Shown piece by piece: positions 25,614 to 34,638 of a stretch of DNA of 35,879 nt. Source of the DNA: an uncultured Lachnospiraceae bacterium (GTDB lineage: Bacteria; Bacillota; Clostridia; Lachnospirales; Lachnospiraceae). The position numbers were made by a program, and so were the translations under genes. Every line of letters starts with the position of its first letter. Position 1 is the first letter of the stretch. Below the pieces are notes generated by a model. It had not been told where the DNA came from, did not search any database, and saw nothing but the letters and a program-made list of their open reading frames with translations. Where the stretch lies: NCBI GenBank assembly GCA_902797675.1, contig CADBTR010000011.1, positions 1-35,879 of the forward strand, written 5' to 3'.

Positions 25614-26033
25614 ATGCTGAATGAAGAGAAAATCGCATTAATGACAAAGATGACGATCTATGAGCAGAGTGAAGGGAAAAAAAGTTTTCCCATGAGCAAG
25701 TATTATCGCTCAGACTATATGAGTCTTCGGATTATCAATTCATTAATTTTGTCCACTGTTATTTATGTAATTGTGGTCTCTTTGGCGGTTCTCCTGAATG
25801 TAGAACAATTGTTGGAGGAACTGGTGGAAATTGATTTTCTGGCAATGGGAAAAAGATTGCTGGTAGTCTACGGAGTGATTGTGGGCGTGAATCTTGTGAT
25901 GACGTATATTATATATCGCGTGCGTTTTCAGAGATGCCGGAAAGGAATGAATGAATATAATGCAAATCTCAAGCGGCTGTATACGATTTCAAAACAGGAG
26001 GAAAAATGGGCTGCGAAAGCTCGGGAAGTGTAG
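25614..26033 (+). CDS. Small two-helix membrane protein of unknown function
   Basis: A 139-residue protein I do not recognise. It has a polar N-terminus with SFPMSKYYRSDY, then two membrane helices (about 40-60 and 82-102), and a basic C-terminus (QRCRKGMNEYNANLKRLY). GAGGAGG supports the ATG at 25614; upstream codons overlap the promoter leader. It is the first gene after a strong promoter and is followed within six bases by another membrane protein and then cdaA, so the pair may act in or near the c-di-AMP synthase complex. That is a positional inference only. Confidence 0.75.
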   Translation: MLNEEKIALMTKMTIYEQSEGKKSFPMSKYYRSDYMSLRIINSLILSTVIYVIVVSLAVLLNVEQLLEELVEIDFLAMGKRLLVVYGVIVGVNLVMTYIIYRVRFQRCRKGMNEYNANLKRLYTISKQEEKWAAKAREV

Positions 26034-26039
26034 AGAAGA

Positions 26040-27035
26040 ATGGAAAAACTGTTGGAATTTAGAGAATTAATGAAAAAAATATATCGCAGATACGGTGTTG
26101 CCATGGAGATCGCGCTGAAAGGAATTTTTGCATTTTTGTCTCTGGCTGTGATCAACCGGTATATCGGGGCAATGCCGATTTTACAAGGAAGTACCGTAAG
26201 GCTTGTCATGGCGGTGGTCTGCGCAGTGGTACCTGTGAATCTGATGCTTTTGATCCTGGCGTTGACGGCAGTGGCACATGTCTATGCCATTTCGATGGAA
26301 ATGGCTGTGTTACTAGGCATTATATTATTGATTATGTTTTTGTTTTACTTCCGTTTTGCTTCGGGAGATGGTTTTTTACTGCTCTTAGTGTCGATTCTGT
26401 TTTCATGGAAGTTGCCGTTAATCCTTGCAGTTCCGGCAGGACTTCTGGCATCTCCGTTTTCTATGGTGGCAGCAGGATTTGGTGCAGTGTTCTATTTTTT
26501 TATGACGGCAATACAAGCTCATCGCGGGGATCTGGAATTAAGCGGTGCTCTCATGGATAATATACAGAAAGCCGGCGGGATTGCAAAGGAAGTGCTGGAA
26601 GATCAGGGAATGTACCTGTATGTGATCACATTTGCGTTGACAATCACTGCAGTTTACATTATCAGAAGGTTATCTTTTTCGTATTCCTGGTATGCAGCGA
26701 TCGTAACCGGCACGATCCTTCAGATCGTTGTTATGGTGATGGGGAATAAAAGTCTGGAAGCGTCTATGTATACCACCGGAAGGATTGTGGGAACATCATT
26801 GCTGGGACTTGTGATCGCTGTTGTGATCGCATTTGCAAAGCATCATATGGATTATAAGCGGACAGAACGGGTGCAGTTCGAGGATGATGATTATTACTAT
26901 TATGTAAAGGCAGTGCCGAAAGTACGCCTGCCGGAGAAGAAAAAAAGAAAGAGAATAAAGCCGAAGAAAGAAGAATATACACAGGATGATTTGCTTGATG
27001 AAGATCTTGCCGATGTTGAGATGATCGATGAGTGA
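26040..27035 (+). CDS. Polytopic membrane protein of unknown function upstream of cdaA
   Basis: A 331-residue protein with about eight hydrophobic segments (near 23-40, 53-80, 86-104, 111-131, 134-157, 192-208, 216-234, 249-266). A cytoplasmic-type tail runs from 267 to 331: first acidic/aromatic (FEDDDYYYYVK), then Lys-rich (KKKRKRIKPKK), then acidic to the end (DDLLDEDLADVEMIDE). I recognise no family. It is co-directional with and close to cdaA (43-base gap). The alternating charge tail suggests protein-protein contact, perhaps with the strongly basic C-terminus of CdaA; this is speculative. The ribosome binding site is weak, so translational coupling to the upstream gene is likely. Confidence 0.75.
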   Translation: MEKLLEFRELMKKIYRRYGVAMEIALKGIFAFLSLAVINRYIGAMPILQGSTVRLVMAVVCAVVPVNLMLLILALTAVAHVYAISMEMAVLLGIILLIMFLFYFRFASGDGFLLLLVSILFSWKLPLILAVPAGLLASPFSMVAAGFGAVFYFFMTAIQAHRGDLELSGALMDNIQKAGGIAKEVLEDQGMYLYVITFALTITAVYIIRRLSFSYSWYAAIVTGTILQIVVMVMGNKSLEASMYTTGRIVGTSLLGLVIAVVIAFAKHHMDYKRTERVQFEDDDYYYYVKAVPKVRLPEKKKRKRIKPKKEEYTQDDLLDEDLADVEMIDE

Positions 27036-27078
27036 TCCTTATGTGAAGGATGTATCAGGAAAGGAGTGAGATAATAAT

Positions 27079-28038
27079 ATGGGCGAGGCAATCGCGGGAT
27101 TTGCAAAAACCTATCTGCCGTTAAAACTGGAATTTACGGATATTGTTGAGATTATTATTATCTCATTTATGATATATGAAGTGCTGCGCTGGGTTCGTTA
27201 TACAAGAGCGTGGCAGCTGATGAAAGGAATCATTGTGATTGCTGTCTTTATCGGCATTGCAGCATTTTTTAAATTAAGCACGATCTTGTGGATCGTAGGA
27301 AAAGCCATCAATATTCTGATGATCGGAGTAGTTGTGGTATTTCAGCCGGAATTGCGCAAGATATTGGAACAGTTGGGACGGAAGAATTTTCTGGCGCCGA
27401 TTTTTGTGGATTCGTCAGAGGGAAATGAGCGGTTTAGCGACAAAACGATAGATGAGCTGGTGCGGGCAACTTATGAGATGGCGAAGGTGAAAACCGGAGC
27501 CTTAATTGTGATTGAGCAGGATACCAACCTGTCAGAGTATGAGAGCACCGGAATTGCATTGGATTCTCTTGTCAGCAGTGAATTGCTGATCAATATTTTT
27601 GAACATAATACCCCTTTGCATGACGGAGCTGTGATCATGCGTGGAAACCGGTTGGTGGCCGCCACCTGTTATCTGCCTTTGTCCGATAATATGGAGTTGA
27701 GCAAAGAACTTGGCACAAGGCATCGGGCGGCAGTGGGAATCAGTGAAGTGACGGATTCCTTTACCATCGTGGTTTCAGAGGAAACCGGCTCTGTTTCTAT
27801 TGCTGTGGCGGGACGGATATTCCGGAATGTGGACGGCGATAAGCTGCAGGCGCATCTGGTGCGTTTGCAGAACAAGCAGATCGATGTGAAGCGCTTTCGG
27901 CTTTGGAAGATCAGGAATGATAAGACAAAAATTATCAAGGAAAAGGAAGAAAAGAAAAAACAGGATGAAAAATCCAATCAGAGAGGAAATAAGAAGGAAA
28001 AGCAGAGAAACAGGAAAAAGAAGCGCAATGACAAATAA
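27079..28038 (+). CDS. cdaA: Diadenylate cyclase CdaA (c-di-AMP synthase)
   Basis: A 319-residue membrane enzyme. Three N-terminal helices (about 20-38, 47-64, 68-88) are followed by the DAC catalytic domain (about 95-260) with the DGA motif (182-184) in HDGAVIMRGN and the RHR motif (214-216) in LGTRHRAAVGISE. It condenses two ATP to c-di-AMP, the messenger controlling potassium, osmotic and cell-wall balance in Firmicutes. The C-terminus (about 280-319) is very Lys/Glu-rich and longer than in typical CdaA. Its usual partners cdaR and glmM follow. GGAGTGAG upstream and the start MGEAI support the chosen ATG. Confidence 0.96.
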   Translation: MGEAIAGFAKTYLPLKLEFTDIVEIIIISFMIYEVLRWVRYTRAWQLMKGIIVIAVFIGIAAFFKLSTILWIVGKAINILMIGVVVVFQPELRKILEQLGRKNFLAPIFVDSSEGNERFSDKTIDELVRATYEMAKVKTGALIVIEQDTNLSEYESTGIALDSLVSSELLINIFEHNTPLHDGAVIMRGNRLVAATCYLPLSDNMELSKELGTRHRAAVGISEVTDSFTIVVSEETGSVSIAVAGRIFRNVDGDKLQAHLVRLQNKQIDVKRFRLWKIRNDKTKIIKEKEEKKKQDEKSNQRGNKKEKQRNRKKKRNDK

Positions 28039-28054
28039 GAACTGAGGGATTATC

Positions 28055-29428
28055 ATGAAAAAATTTTTTACAGAGAATTTAATATTGAAAATTCTATCGG
28101 TGTTTTTGGCGATCCTTACATGGATCGTTGTTATGAATGTGGAGGATCCGGTAAAAACCAGAACGATCGCGGGAATTAAGGTAGAAATACTGAATGAAGA
28201 CGTGATTACAGGTCAGAACCAGGTTTATACGGTAACGGAAGGACAACTGATCTCCGTAAAGGTTTCAGGACCGCGGACAATGGTGGATTCTTTAAAATCG
28301 ACGGATTTTACGGCAACTGCGGATTTTCAGGATATTTCTCAGGCGAATTCGGTTCCGATCAATGTGGAATTGACAGAGTATGCCAATCAGCAGAAGATCA
28401 CGATTTCCGAAAAATCCAATAATACCATGCGACTCAGTGTGGAAGCATTGGTAGACCAGGAATATCCGGTGAAGGTAAAATATCTGGGAGCCATGCCGGA
28501 GAATTATGTTATCGGACAATCCAATCCGCAGATCACATCGATTACAGTGAATGCTCCGGAATCTGTTCATAATGAGATCGAATCGGTATGCGCTGCGGTG
28601 GATGTAACGAATGCTACGGAGGATTTTGACTCCAGTTCGGAGATCCGCATTTATACGAGGAACGGAGTGGAACTTGCGCAGCCGGATAATAATGTGACGC
28701 CCAGTGTACAGACGATCCTGATCCAGAATATTGTCTATTATACGAAAAAAGTTCCGATTATCTGCGGATCGGTTGACAGTGATGGAAAAAATGTTTCCGT
28801 TTCGGGAATATCCTTAAGTCAGGACAGCGTTCAGATTATGGGAAAAAAGAATGTGCTCGATGCGGTGGAACACATTTATATCAATTCAGAAAATCTGAAA
28901 GTGGATGGACAGGAAAATCAGACTACAAAGGAATATACATGGGAGGAACTGCTGCCGGAGGGCGTATATATTAACGAGGATACCACCGGTCTTACGATCA
29001 CTATCGCAACAGAGGATATTATCCAGAAGAGCTTTGACATGGAAGTAAAGGATATCGGGATCAAAAATATTCCGGATGGAATGGATGCCTCCATAGAGAA
29101 TACCGGTTCCATCACCGTGACGGTCGAGGGAGCGGATGCCTTAGTCAGGGCGTTGGATATATCCCAGATCGCAGCTTCAGTCAGCATGCAGGGCAGCAGT
29201 CCGGGGATAACGCAGGCACGTGTAGAACTTCAACTGCCGGAGGGAGTCACTCAGGTAGAGACTACGTATGTGAATGTGAAACTCACATTAAAGGAAACAG
29301 AGACATTAGAACAAAGTACAAGTACAGTAACAACAGCGACGGTGACAGCGGAAACGACAACCGTGATGGAGAATGAGACTACACAGGAAGAAACGACACA
29401 GATTTCAGACAGTCGGGAGGAGCAGTAG
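28055..29428 (+). CDS. cdaR: YbbR-domain protein CdaR, regulator of CdaA
   Basis: A 457-residue protein with a single N-terminal membrane helix (about 10-27) preceded by MKKFFTENLILK, followed by extracytoplasmic YbbR repeats (four expected; blocks start near VEDPVKTRTIAGIKV, EYPVKVKYLGAMPE, KKVPIICGSV and FDMEVKDIGIKN). CdaR binds CdaA and modulates c-di-AMP production. The C-terminal tail (about 415-457) is unusually Thr/Glu-rich and probably disordered, suited to a wall-exposed tether. It lies 16 bases after cdaA and 14 before the HPr-like gene. Confidence 0.93.
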   Translation: MKKFFTENLILKILSVFLAILTWIVVMNVEDPVKTRTIAGIKVEILNEDVITGQNQVYTVTEGQLISVKVSGPRTMVDSLKSTDFTATADFQDISQANSVPINVELTEYANQQKITISEKSNNTMRLSVEALVDQEYPVKVKYLGAMPENYVIGQSNPQITSITVNAPESVHNEIESVCAAVDVTNATEDFDSSSEIRIYTRNGVELAQPDNNVTPSVQTILIQNIVYYTKKVPIICGSVDSDGKNVSVSGISLSQDSVQIMGKKNVLDAVEHIYINSENLKVDGQENQTTKEYTWEELLPEGVYINEDTTGLTITIATEDIIQKSFDMEVKDIGIKNIPDGMDASIENTGSITVTVEGADALVRALDISQIAASVSMQGSSPGITQARVELQLPEGVTQVETTYVNVKLTLKETETLEQSTSTVTTATVTAETTTVMENETTQEETTQISDSREEQ

Positions 29429-29442
29429 CAGGAGGTGTAAAA

Positions 29443-29727
29443 ATGGTCAGTAAAAGAGTTACGGTGATAGACCGTACGGGACTTCATATGAAACCGGCAG
29501 CGATCTTATGTAAGAGGGCAGCGCAATTTGCGTGCACAGTACAGATTAAAAACGAAACCGGCATTTATAACGCCAAGAGTGTGATCAGTGTGCTTGGTGC
29601 CTGCGTCAGAAATGGTGATGAGATCGAAGTCATCTGCGATGGTGAGGACGAGAGAGAAGCAGTGGATTCATTGGTGTATGACATCAGCCACAAATTATAT
29701 CATGAAGAAACAGAACAAGGAGAGTAG
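29443..29727 (+). CDS. HPr-like phosphocarrier with variant active site
   Basis: A 94-residue HPr-fold protein. The PTS phosphorylation His15 is present in RTGLHMKPAA, and the regulatory Ser46 in AKSVISVLG. In canonical HPr the site reads GLHARPA; here Ala16-Arg17 is Met16-Lys17. Arg17 normally stabilises phospho-His15 and contacts enzyme I and EIIA, so normal PTS transfer may be weakened, while Ser46-type control could remain. It is placed between cdaR and glmM and ends two bases before the glmM ATG, which points to a regulatory role in cell-wall precursor or c-di-AMP control rather than general sugar uptake. It might still be a functional, if divergent, HPr. Confidence 0.88.
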   Translation: MVSKRVTVIDRTGLHMKPAAILCKRAAQFACTVQIKNETGIYNAKSVISVLGACVRNGDEIEVICDGEDEREAVDSLVYDISHKLYHEETEQGE

Positions 29728-29729
29728 AG

Positions 29730-31067
29730 ATGGGTAAGTATTTTGGAACAGACGGCTTTCGGGGTGAAGCAAATGTAACATTGACAGTAGAGCATGCATT
29801 TAAGGTGGGAAGATATTTAGGATGGTATTTCGGACAGGAGCATAAGGCGAAGATCGTCATCGGAAAGGATACCAGAAGAAGCAGTTATATGTTTGAATAT
29901 GCATTGGTGGCAGGACTTACGGCTTCCGGAGCGGACGCGTATCTATTACATGTCACGACCACGCCGAGTGTTTCCTATGTAGTGCGTACCGAGGAGATGG
30001 ATTGCGGGATCATGATCTCGGCAAGCCACAATCCTTTTTACGATAACGGGATTAAAGTGATCAATGGAAAGGGAATGAAATTAGAGGCGGAAGTTGAGCA
30101 GAAGATCGAGGATTATATTGACGGCGTGACGGGAGAGCTGCCGTATGCAACGAAAGAGAACATTGGAAAAACGATTGATTTCTCAGCAGGCAGAAACCGT
30201 TATGTAGGGTATCTGATCTCCCTTGCAACCAGGTCTTTCAAAGATAAGACGGTTGCGTTGGATTGTTCAAACGGAAGTGCCTTTTCCATTGCAAAAAACG
30301 TGTTTGATGCTCTGGGGGCAAAGACACTGGTGATCAACAATGAGCCGGACGGTACCAACATTAATACGAATTGCGGTTCTACTCATATCGATGTGCTGTG
30401 TGAATTTGTAAAAAATCATCAGGTGGATGCAGGATTTGCTTATGACGGTGACGCGGATCGCTGTATTGCGGTAGATGAAAACGGAAATGTGATCGATGGT
30501 GACGGGATCATGTATATATGCGGGACTTATATGAAAGAGCAGGGACAGCTCAATCACGATACGGTGGTTACAACGGTTATGTCCAATATCGGTCTGTATC
30601 GTGCACTGGAAGAAAAGGGAATCCGCACGGAAAAGACTGCGGTAGGAGATAAATATGTGTGTGAAAATATGATGGCAAACGGATATTGTCTCGGAGGAGA
30701 ACAGTCCGGTCACATTATTTTCAGTAAACATGCGACCACAGGAGACGGCGTGCTTACCTCTTTAAAGATGATGGAAGCCATGATGGAGAAGAAACAGCCA
30801 TTCAGTAAACTGGTTCAGGAATTGCGGATTTTTCCGCAGGTGCTGATTAATGTAAAAGTATCCGATAAACAGGAAGCCATGAACGATGAGGAAGTGAAAA
30901 CGGAAGCGGATGCGGTTGCGAAGGCTCTGGAAGGAAACGGACGTTTGCTTTTAAGACCAAGCGGAACGGAGAATCTGGTAAGGGTGATGGTAGAAGCCGA
31001 GACTCAGGAGATCTGTCAGGAAATGGCAGAGCGGGTGGCAAAAAAACTGGAGAAATATAAAGCCTAG
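29730..31067 (+). CDS. glmM: Phosphoglucosamine mutase GlmM
   Basis: A 445-residue alpha-D-phosphohexomutase. Landmarks are GTDGFRGEAN at the N-terminus, catalytic phospho-Ser99 in ISASHNPFYDNGIK, the metal loop DGDADR (239-244), the sugar-binding GGEQSGHIIF, and the phosphate-binding RPSGTENLVRVMVEA near the C-terminus. It converts glucosamine-6-phosphate to glucosamine-1-phosphate for UDP-GlcNAc and peptidoglycan. In other Firmicutes GlmM binds and inhibits CdaA, which explains the conserved operon. Its start overlaps the tail region of the HPr-like gene, whose last codons carry the GGAGAG ribosome binding site. Confidence 0.97.
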   Translation: MGKYFGTDGFRGEANVTLTVEHAFKVGRYLGWYFGQEHKAKIVIGKDTRRSSYMFEYALVAGLTASGADAYLLHVTTTPSVSYVVRTEEMDCGIMISASHNPFYDNGIKVINGKGMKLEAEVEQKIEDYIDGVTGELPYATKENIGKTIDFSAGRNRYVGYLISLATRSFKDKTVALDCSNGSAFSIAKNVFDALGAKTLVINNEPDGTNINTNCGSTHIDVLCEFVKNHQVDAGFAYDGDADRCIAVDENGNVIDGDGIMYICGTYMKEQGQLNHDTVVTTVMSNIGLYRALEEKGIRTEKTAVGDKYVCENMMANGYCLGGEQSGHIIFSKHATTGDGVLTSLKMMEAMMEKKQPFSKLVQELRIFPQVLINVKVSDKQEAMNDEEVKTEADAVAKALEGNGRLLLRPSGTENLVRVMVEAETQEICQEMAERVAKKLEKYKA

Positions 31068-31103
31068 TCACGCCGAAGCGGAGATAGGGATAGGAGGAAG
31101 ATC

Positions 31104-32039
31104 ATGAAAAAGGTAGATGTAATCATCCCCGCATATTGTCCGGATCAAAAATTGAGCCTGATCGTTGATCGTCTGAATCAGCAGACCCACAAACCGAATA
31201 TGATTTATATTGTAAATACAAAATGTCCGCAGGCTGAAAGAAGGACAGGAGAAATCTTTTCCGGGATCGGACGTGAGCATGATAATGTAAAATTTCTGGA
31301 AGTGGAAGAAAGAGAATTTGATCATGGCGGCACCAGAGATATGGCGGTGCGGATCAGCAAAGCAGATTATGTTCTGATGATGACGATGGATGCGGTGCCG
31401 AAGAACCGGAAGTTGATCCGACAGCTTTTAAATGCCTTCGGAGAGGGAGTCGCAGTAGTCTACGGCAGACAGGAAGCGGATAAAAATTGCCGGATCATCG
31501 AGAGATATACCAGAACATTCAACTATCCGGATGAACCGTCCTCCGCCATTGAAAAAGCGGCAACTACAAATAATGGCATCAAATCTATCTTTTGTTCGGA
31601 TGTTTGCGCCATGTATGACAGAAAGATCTATGATGAGGTAGGCGGATTTCCGGGAAAAACGATTTTTAATGAAGATGAGATTTTCGCGGCGAAGGCATTG
31701 CGGGCAGGATTTGATGTATTGTATGAACCGTCGGCGATCGTGATTCATTCCCATAACTATACCGGAGTTCAATATTTTAAGCGCTATTTTGATCTGGGAG
31801 TGTCGCAGGCGGATTATGCCTATATTTTCCGTGAGTATCATGCGGAGGATGAGGGCGTGCGGCTTGTGTTCAATACGATGGAATATCTGATCCATCGGGG
31901 ACAATATCCGGAGATTCCGAGGCTCTTCTGGCAGAGCGGGATGAAATATCTGGGGATGAAATTGGGGAAAAATTATAAAAAGCTGCCTCAGTCTGTGATT
32001 GACAGATGTACTGCCAATCCGGGATACTGGAAGCGGTAA
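31104..32039 (+). CDS. Family 2 glycosyltransferase, possibly rhamnosyltransferase
   Basis: A 311-residue GT-A enzyme. The N-terminus KVDVIIPAYCPDQKL is the family 2 nucleotide-binding strand. MTMDAVPKNRKLI carries a DxD-like position (a single Asp followed by Ala), and FNEDEIFAAKAL fits the catalytic ED region. FDHGGTRDMAVR is characteristic of rhamnosyltransferase-like members. There are no membrane helices. dTDP-rhamnose synthesis genes (rfbD, rfbB) in the same operon make dTDP-rhamnose a plausible donor for a wall or surface polysaccharide. AGGAGG precedes the ATG, and leuA starts 11 bases after its stop. Confidence 0.82.
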   Translation: MKKVDVIIPAYCPDQKLSLIVDRLNQQTHKPNMIYIVNTKCPQAERRTGEIFSGIGREHDNVKFLEVEEREFDHGGTRDMAVRISKADYVLMMTMDAVPKNRKLIRQLLNAFGEGVAVVYGRQEADKNCRIIERYTRTFNYPDEPSSAIEKAATTNNGIKSIFCSDVCAMYDRKIYDEVGGFPGKTIFNEDEIFAAKALRAGFDVLYEPSAIVIHSHNYTGVQYFKRYFDLGVSQADYAYIFREYHAEDEGVRLVFNTMEYLIHRGQYPEIPRLFWQSGMKYLGMKLGKNYKKLPQSVIDRCTANPGYWKR

Positions 32040-32050
32040 GGAGGTTTTTT

Positions 32051-33742
32051 ATGTTAAATTATAAAAAATATAAAAGAGTTCCGGTAGTTGATCTGCCGGA
32101 CAGACAATGGCCGAATAAACAGATCGAGAAAGCTCCGGTATGGTGCAGCGTTGATCTGCGTGACGGAAATCAGGCTTTAATCGAGCCTATGGTGGTAGAG
32201 GAAAAAATTGAATTTTTCAATCTTCTGGTAAAGCTGGGATTTAAGGAAATTGAAGTGGGATTTCCGTCAGCGTCTCAGATTGAGTATGATTTCTTAAGAC
32301 AGTTAGTGGAACGCAATTTAATTCCAGAGGATGTGACGGTGCAGGTGCTGGTTCAATGCAGAGAGCATCTGATCGAGAGAACTTTTGAGTCTTTGCAGGG
32401 CATCGGTCGCGCTATCGTGCATATCTATAATTCTACCTCCACCTTGCAGCGGGAGGTAGTATTCCGCAAGGGAAAAGAAGAAATCAAGCAGCTTGCCATC
32501 GATGGAACAAAAATGGTAAAGGAATACGCCGGGAAATTTCCGGGTGAGATCATTCTTGAATATTCTCCGGAGAGTTTTACCGGTACAGAGCTTGATTATG
32601 CAGTGGAAGTCTGCGATGCGGTGGTAAAAGAATGGGGCGCCACAAAGGATAAAAAGGTGATCATCAATCTGCCGGCAACGGTGGAAATGACAACTCCGAA
32701 TGTATATGCAGACCGGATCGAGTGGATGAACCGCCACTTTGAAAATCGGGAAGGAATTATTTTAAGCGTACATCCTCACAATGACCGGGGAACTGGCGTT
32801 GCGGCGGCAGAGCTTTCCCTGCTTGCAGGCGCGGATCGTGTCGAGGGAACATTATTCGGCAACGGAGAGCGTACCGGAAATGTGGACGTCTTAAATATTG
32901 CCTATAATATGTTTTCCCAGGGAATCAATCCGGAATTAAATTTAGAGCATATTAATGAGATCATGGAAGTCTATGAGCGCTGCTGCAAGATGGACGTGGG
33001 AATGAGACACCCTTATGCAGGAAAACTGGTGTTTACGGCGTTTTCCGGATCTCATCAGGATGCGATCAATAAAGGTATGCAGGCGATGCATGAGCGGAAT
33101 GACGGGATCTGGGAAGTTCCGTATCTGCCGGTGGATCCTTCGGATCTGGGAAGAGAATATGAGCCGATTGTCCGGATCAACAGTCAGTCCGGAAAAGGCG
33201 GCGTAGCCTTTGTCATGGATACCTATTACGGATATAAACTTCCAAAGGGAATGCATAAAGAATTTGCAGACGTTATTCAGAAGATTGCGGAAGAACAGGG
33301 TGAGGTTTCTCCGGAGACGATCATGGAAAAATTCAAAGAAGAATATCTGACCTTTAAGACAGAACGGGAATATCCGTATACGTTCGCTTCCTGCAAGATG
33401 GAAGATGTGGATGATGATCCGGCGGGAGATACAAGAGCAACCATGGATTTTCAGTACAAAGGGGAAAGAAAGCAGCTTACGGTTACCGGAAACGGTCCTG
33501 TAGATGCGGTAAGAAATGCTCTGCATGAAGCAAGCGGCGTGAACTTTACAGTCAACGATTATTCGGAGCATGCTCTGGATGAGGGCTCTAAGGCAAGAGC
33601 GGCGGCTTATATCTGTGTTACCGATGAGGATACTAAGAAAAAGACTTACGGCGTCGGTGTCAGCACAAATATCACCAGAGCATCCATAAGAGCATTGTTC
33701 AGTGCATTGAACCGGCTGGCAGCCGATGGAAAGGAGAAATGA
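32051..33742 (+). CDS. leuA: 2-isopropylmalate synthase (type 2)
   Basis: A 563-residue enzyme making 2-isopropylmalate from acetyl-CoA and 2-ketoisovalerate, the first step of leucine synthesis. It has VDLRDGNQAL (34-43) and the metal-binding HPH at 241-243 in SVHPHNDRGTG. The opening PDRQWPNKQIEKAPVW and the length point to the actinobacterial/yeast-like LeuA type 2. The C-terminal LeuA dimer domain (about 440-560) is the leucine feedback site. TAAGGAGG, which merges with the stop of the preceding gene, supports the ATG at 32051. Its place between a glycosyltransferase and rhamnose genes is unusual; no leucine attenuator or T-box is visible and no leuBCD genes are in the window. Confidence 0.95.
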   Translation: MLNYKKYKRVPVVDLPDRQWPNKQIEKAPVWCSVDLRDGNQALIEPMVVEEKIEFFNLLVKLGFKEIEVGFPSASQIEYDFLRQLVERNLIPEDVTVQVLVQCREHLIERTFESLQGIGRAIVHIYNSTSTLQREVVFRKGKEEIKQLAIDGTKMVKEYAGKFPGEIILEYSPESFTGTELDYAVEVCDAVVKEWGATKDKKVIINLPATVEMTTPNVYADRIEWMNRHFENREGIILSVHPHNDRGTGVAAAELSLLAGADRVEGTLFGNGERTGNVDVLNIAYNMFSQGINPELNLEHINEIMEVYERCCKMDVGMRHPYAGKLVFTAFSGSHQDAINKGMQAMHERNDGIWEVPYLPVDPSDLGREYEPIVRINSQSGKGGVAFVMDTYYGYKLPKGMHKEFADVIQKIAEEQGEVSPETIMEKFKEEYLTFKTEREYPYTFASCKMEDVDDDPAGDTRATMDFQYKGERKQLTVTGNGPVDAVRNALHEASGVNFTVNDYSEHALDEGSKARAAAYICVTDEDTKKKTYGVGVSTNITRASIRALFSALNRLAADGKEK

Positions 33743-33749
33743 TCCCGCG

Positions 33750-34616
33750 ATGAAGAAGATATTAGTAACCGGAGCAAATGGTCAGTTAGGTCGGGCAATC
33801 CGACAGGTTTATGCATCAGATCAGGTGGAAATTCTCGGAACAGATGTGGTCGCGTCGGAAGGAGTAACCTGTACCTTGGATATCACCCGGATCGATGAGG
33901 TTATGAAACTGGTACGGGAGGCAAAACCGGATGTGATCATCAATTGCGCCGCGCATACCAACGTTGATAAATGCGAGCAGGAATGGGATCTGGCGTATAA
34001 GATCAATGCCATCGGTCCGAGAAACTTAAGCATTGCGGCAACAGAAACCGGCGGAAAGCTGATCCATGTATCGACGGATTATGTATTTCCGGGAAACGGC
34101 ACAAAACCGTATACGGAATTCGATCTGCCGGCGCCGTTAAGCGCTTATGGAAAGACGAAACTGGAGGGTGAGAATTTAGTAAAACAATTTGCAGACAGAT
34201 TTTTTATTCTCAGAACTGCATGGCTTTACGGAGACGGTAAGAATTTTGTAAAGACGATGCTGAGACTTTCCGAGACTCATGATGAAGTGAGTGTTGTCTG
34301 CGATCAGAAAGGAAGTCCTACAAGCGCCACAGAACTTGCAAAGATGATCCATTATCTGGAACCTACCGAGAATTACGGATTGTTCCATGCAACCTGCGAG
34401 GGAGATACCAACTGGGCGGATTTTACGGAAGAGATCTTCCGGCTTGCAGGCAAAAAGACGAAGGTCAATCATGTAACATCAAAACAGTATGCCGAAATGA
34501 ATCCGGCAGCGGCAAATCGTCCTGCCTATTCCATTTTGGAGAATTATATGTTAAAATTAACTACAGATTTCATGATGGCAGACTGGAAAGATGCCATTCG
34601 GGAATACATGCAATAA
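33750..34616 (+). CDS. rfbD: dTDP-4-dehydrorhamnose reductase
   Basis: A 288-residue extended short-chain dehydrogenase. It starts MKKILVTGANGQLGRAI (NAD(P) motif GxxGxxG) and has NCAAHTNVDKCE, VSTDYVFPG and the catalytic YGKTK. It reduces dTDP-4-keto-L-rhamnose to dTDP-L-rhamnose. The ATG at 33750 is chosen from the protein start; the AAAGGAG site lies 13 bases upstream, longer than ideal. A spurious ATG overlapping the leuA stop (33739) leads to a stop after four codons. The reductase start is probably reached by re-initiation after leuA. Confidence 0.94.
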   Translation: MKKILVTGANGQLGRAIRQVYASDQVEILGTDVVASEGVTCTLDITRIDEVMKLVREAKPDVIINCAAHTNVDKCEQEWDLAYKINAIGPRNLSIAATETGGKLIHVSTDYVFPGNGTKPYTEFDLPAPLSAYGKTKLEGENLVKQFADRFFILRTAWLYGDGKNFVKTMLRLSETHDEVSVVCDQKGSPTSATELAKMIHYLEPTENYGLFHATCEGDTNWADFTEEIFRLAGKKTKVNHVTSKQYAEMNPAAANRPAYSILENYMLKLTTDFMMADWKDAIREYMQ

Positions 34617-34638
34617 AGAATGAAAAAAGGAGAAAAAC

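Noticed and set aside
33739-33753. ATG overlapping the leuA stop as the rfbD start
   Set aside because: That frame stops after four codons; the Rossmann start MKKILVTG is at 33750.
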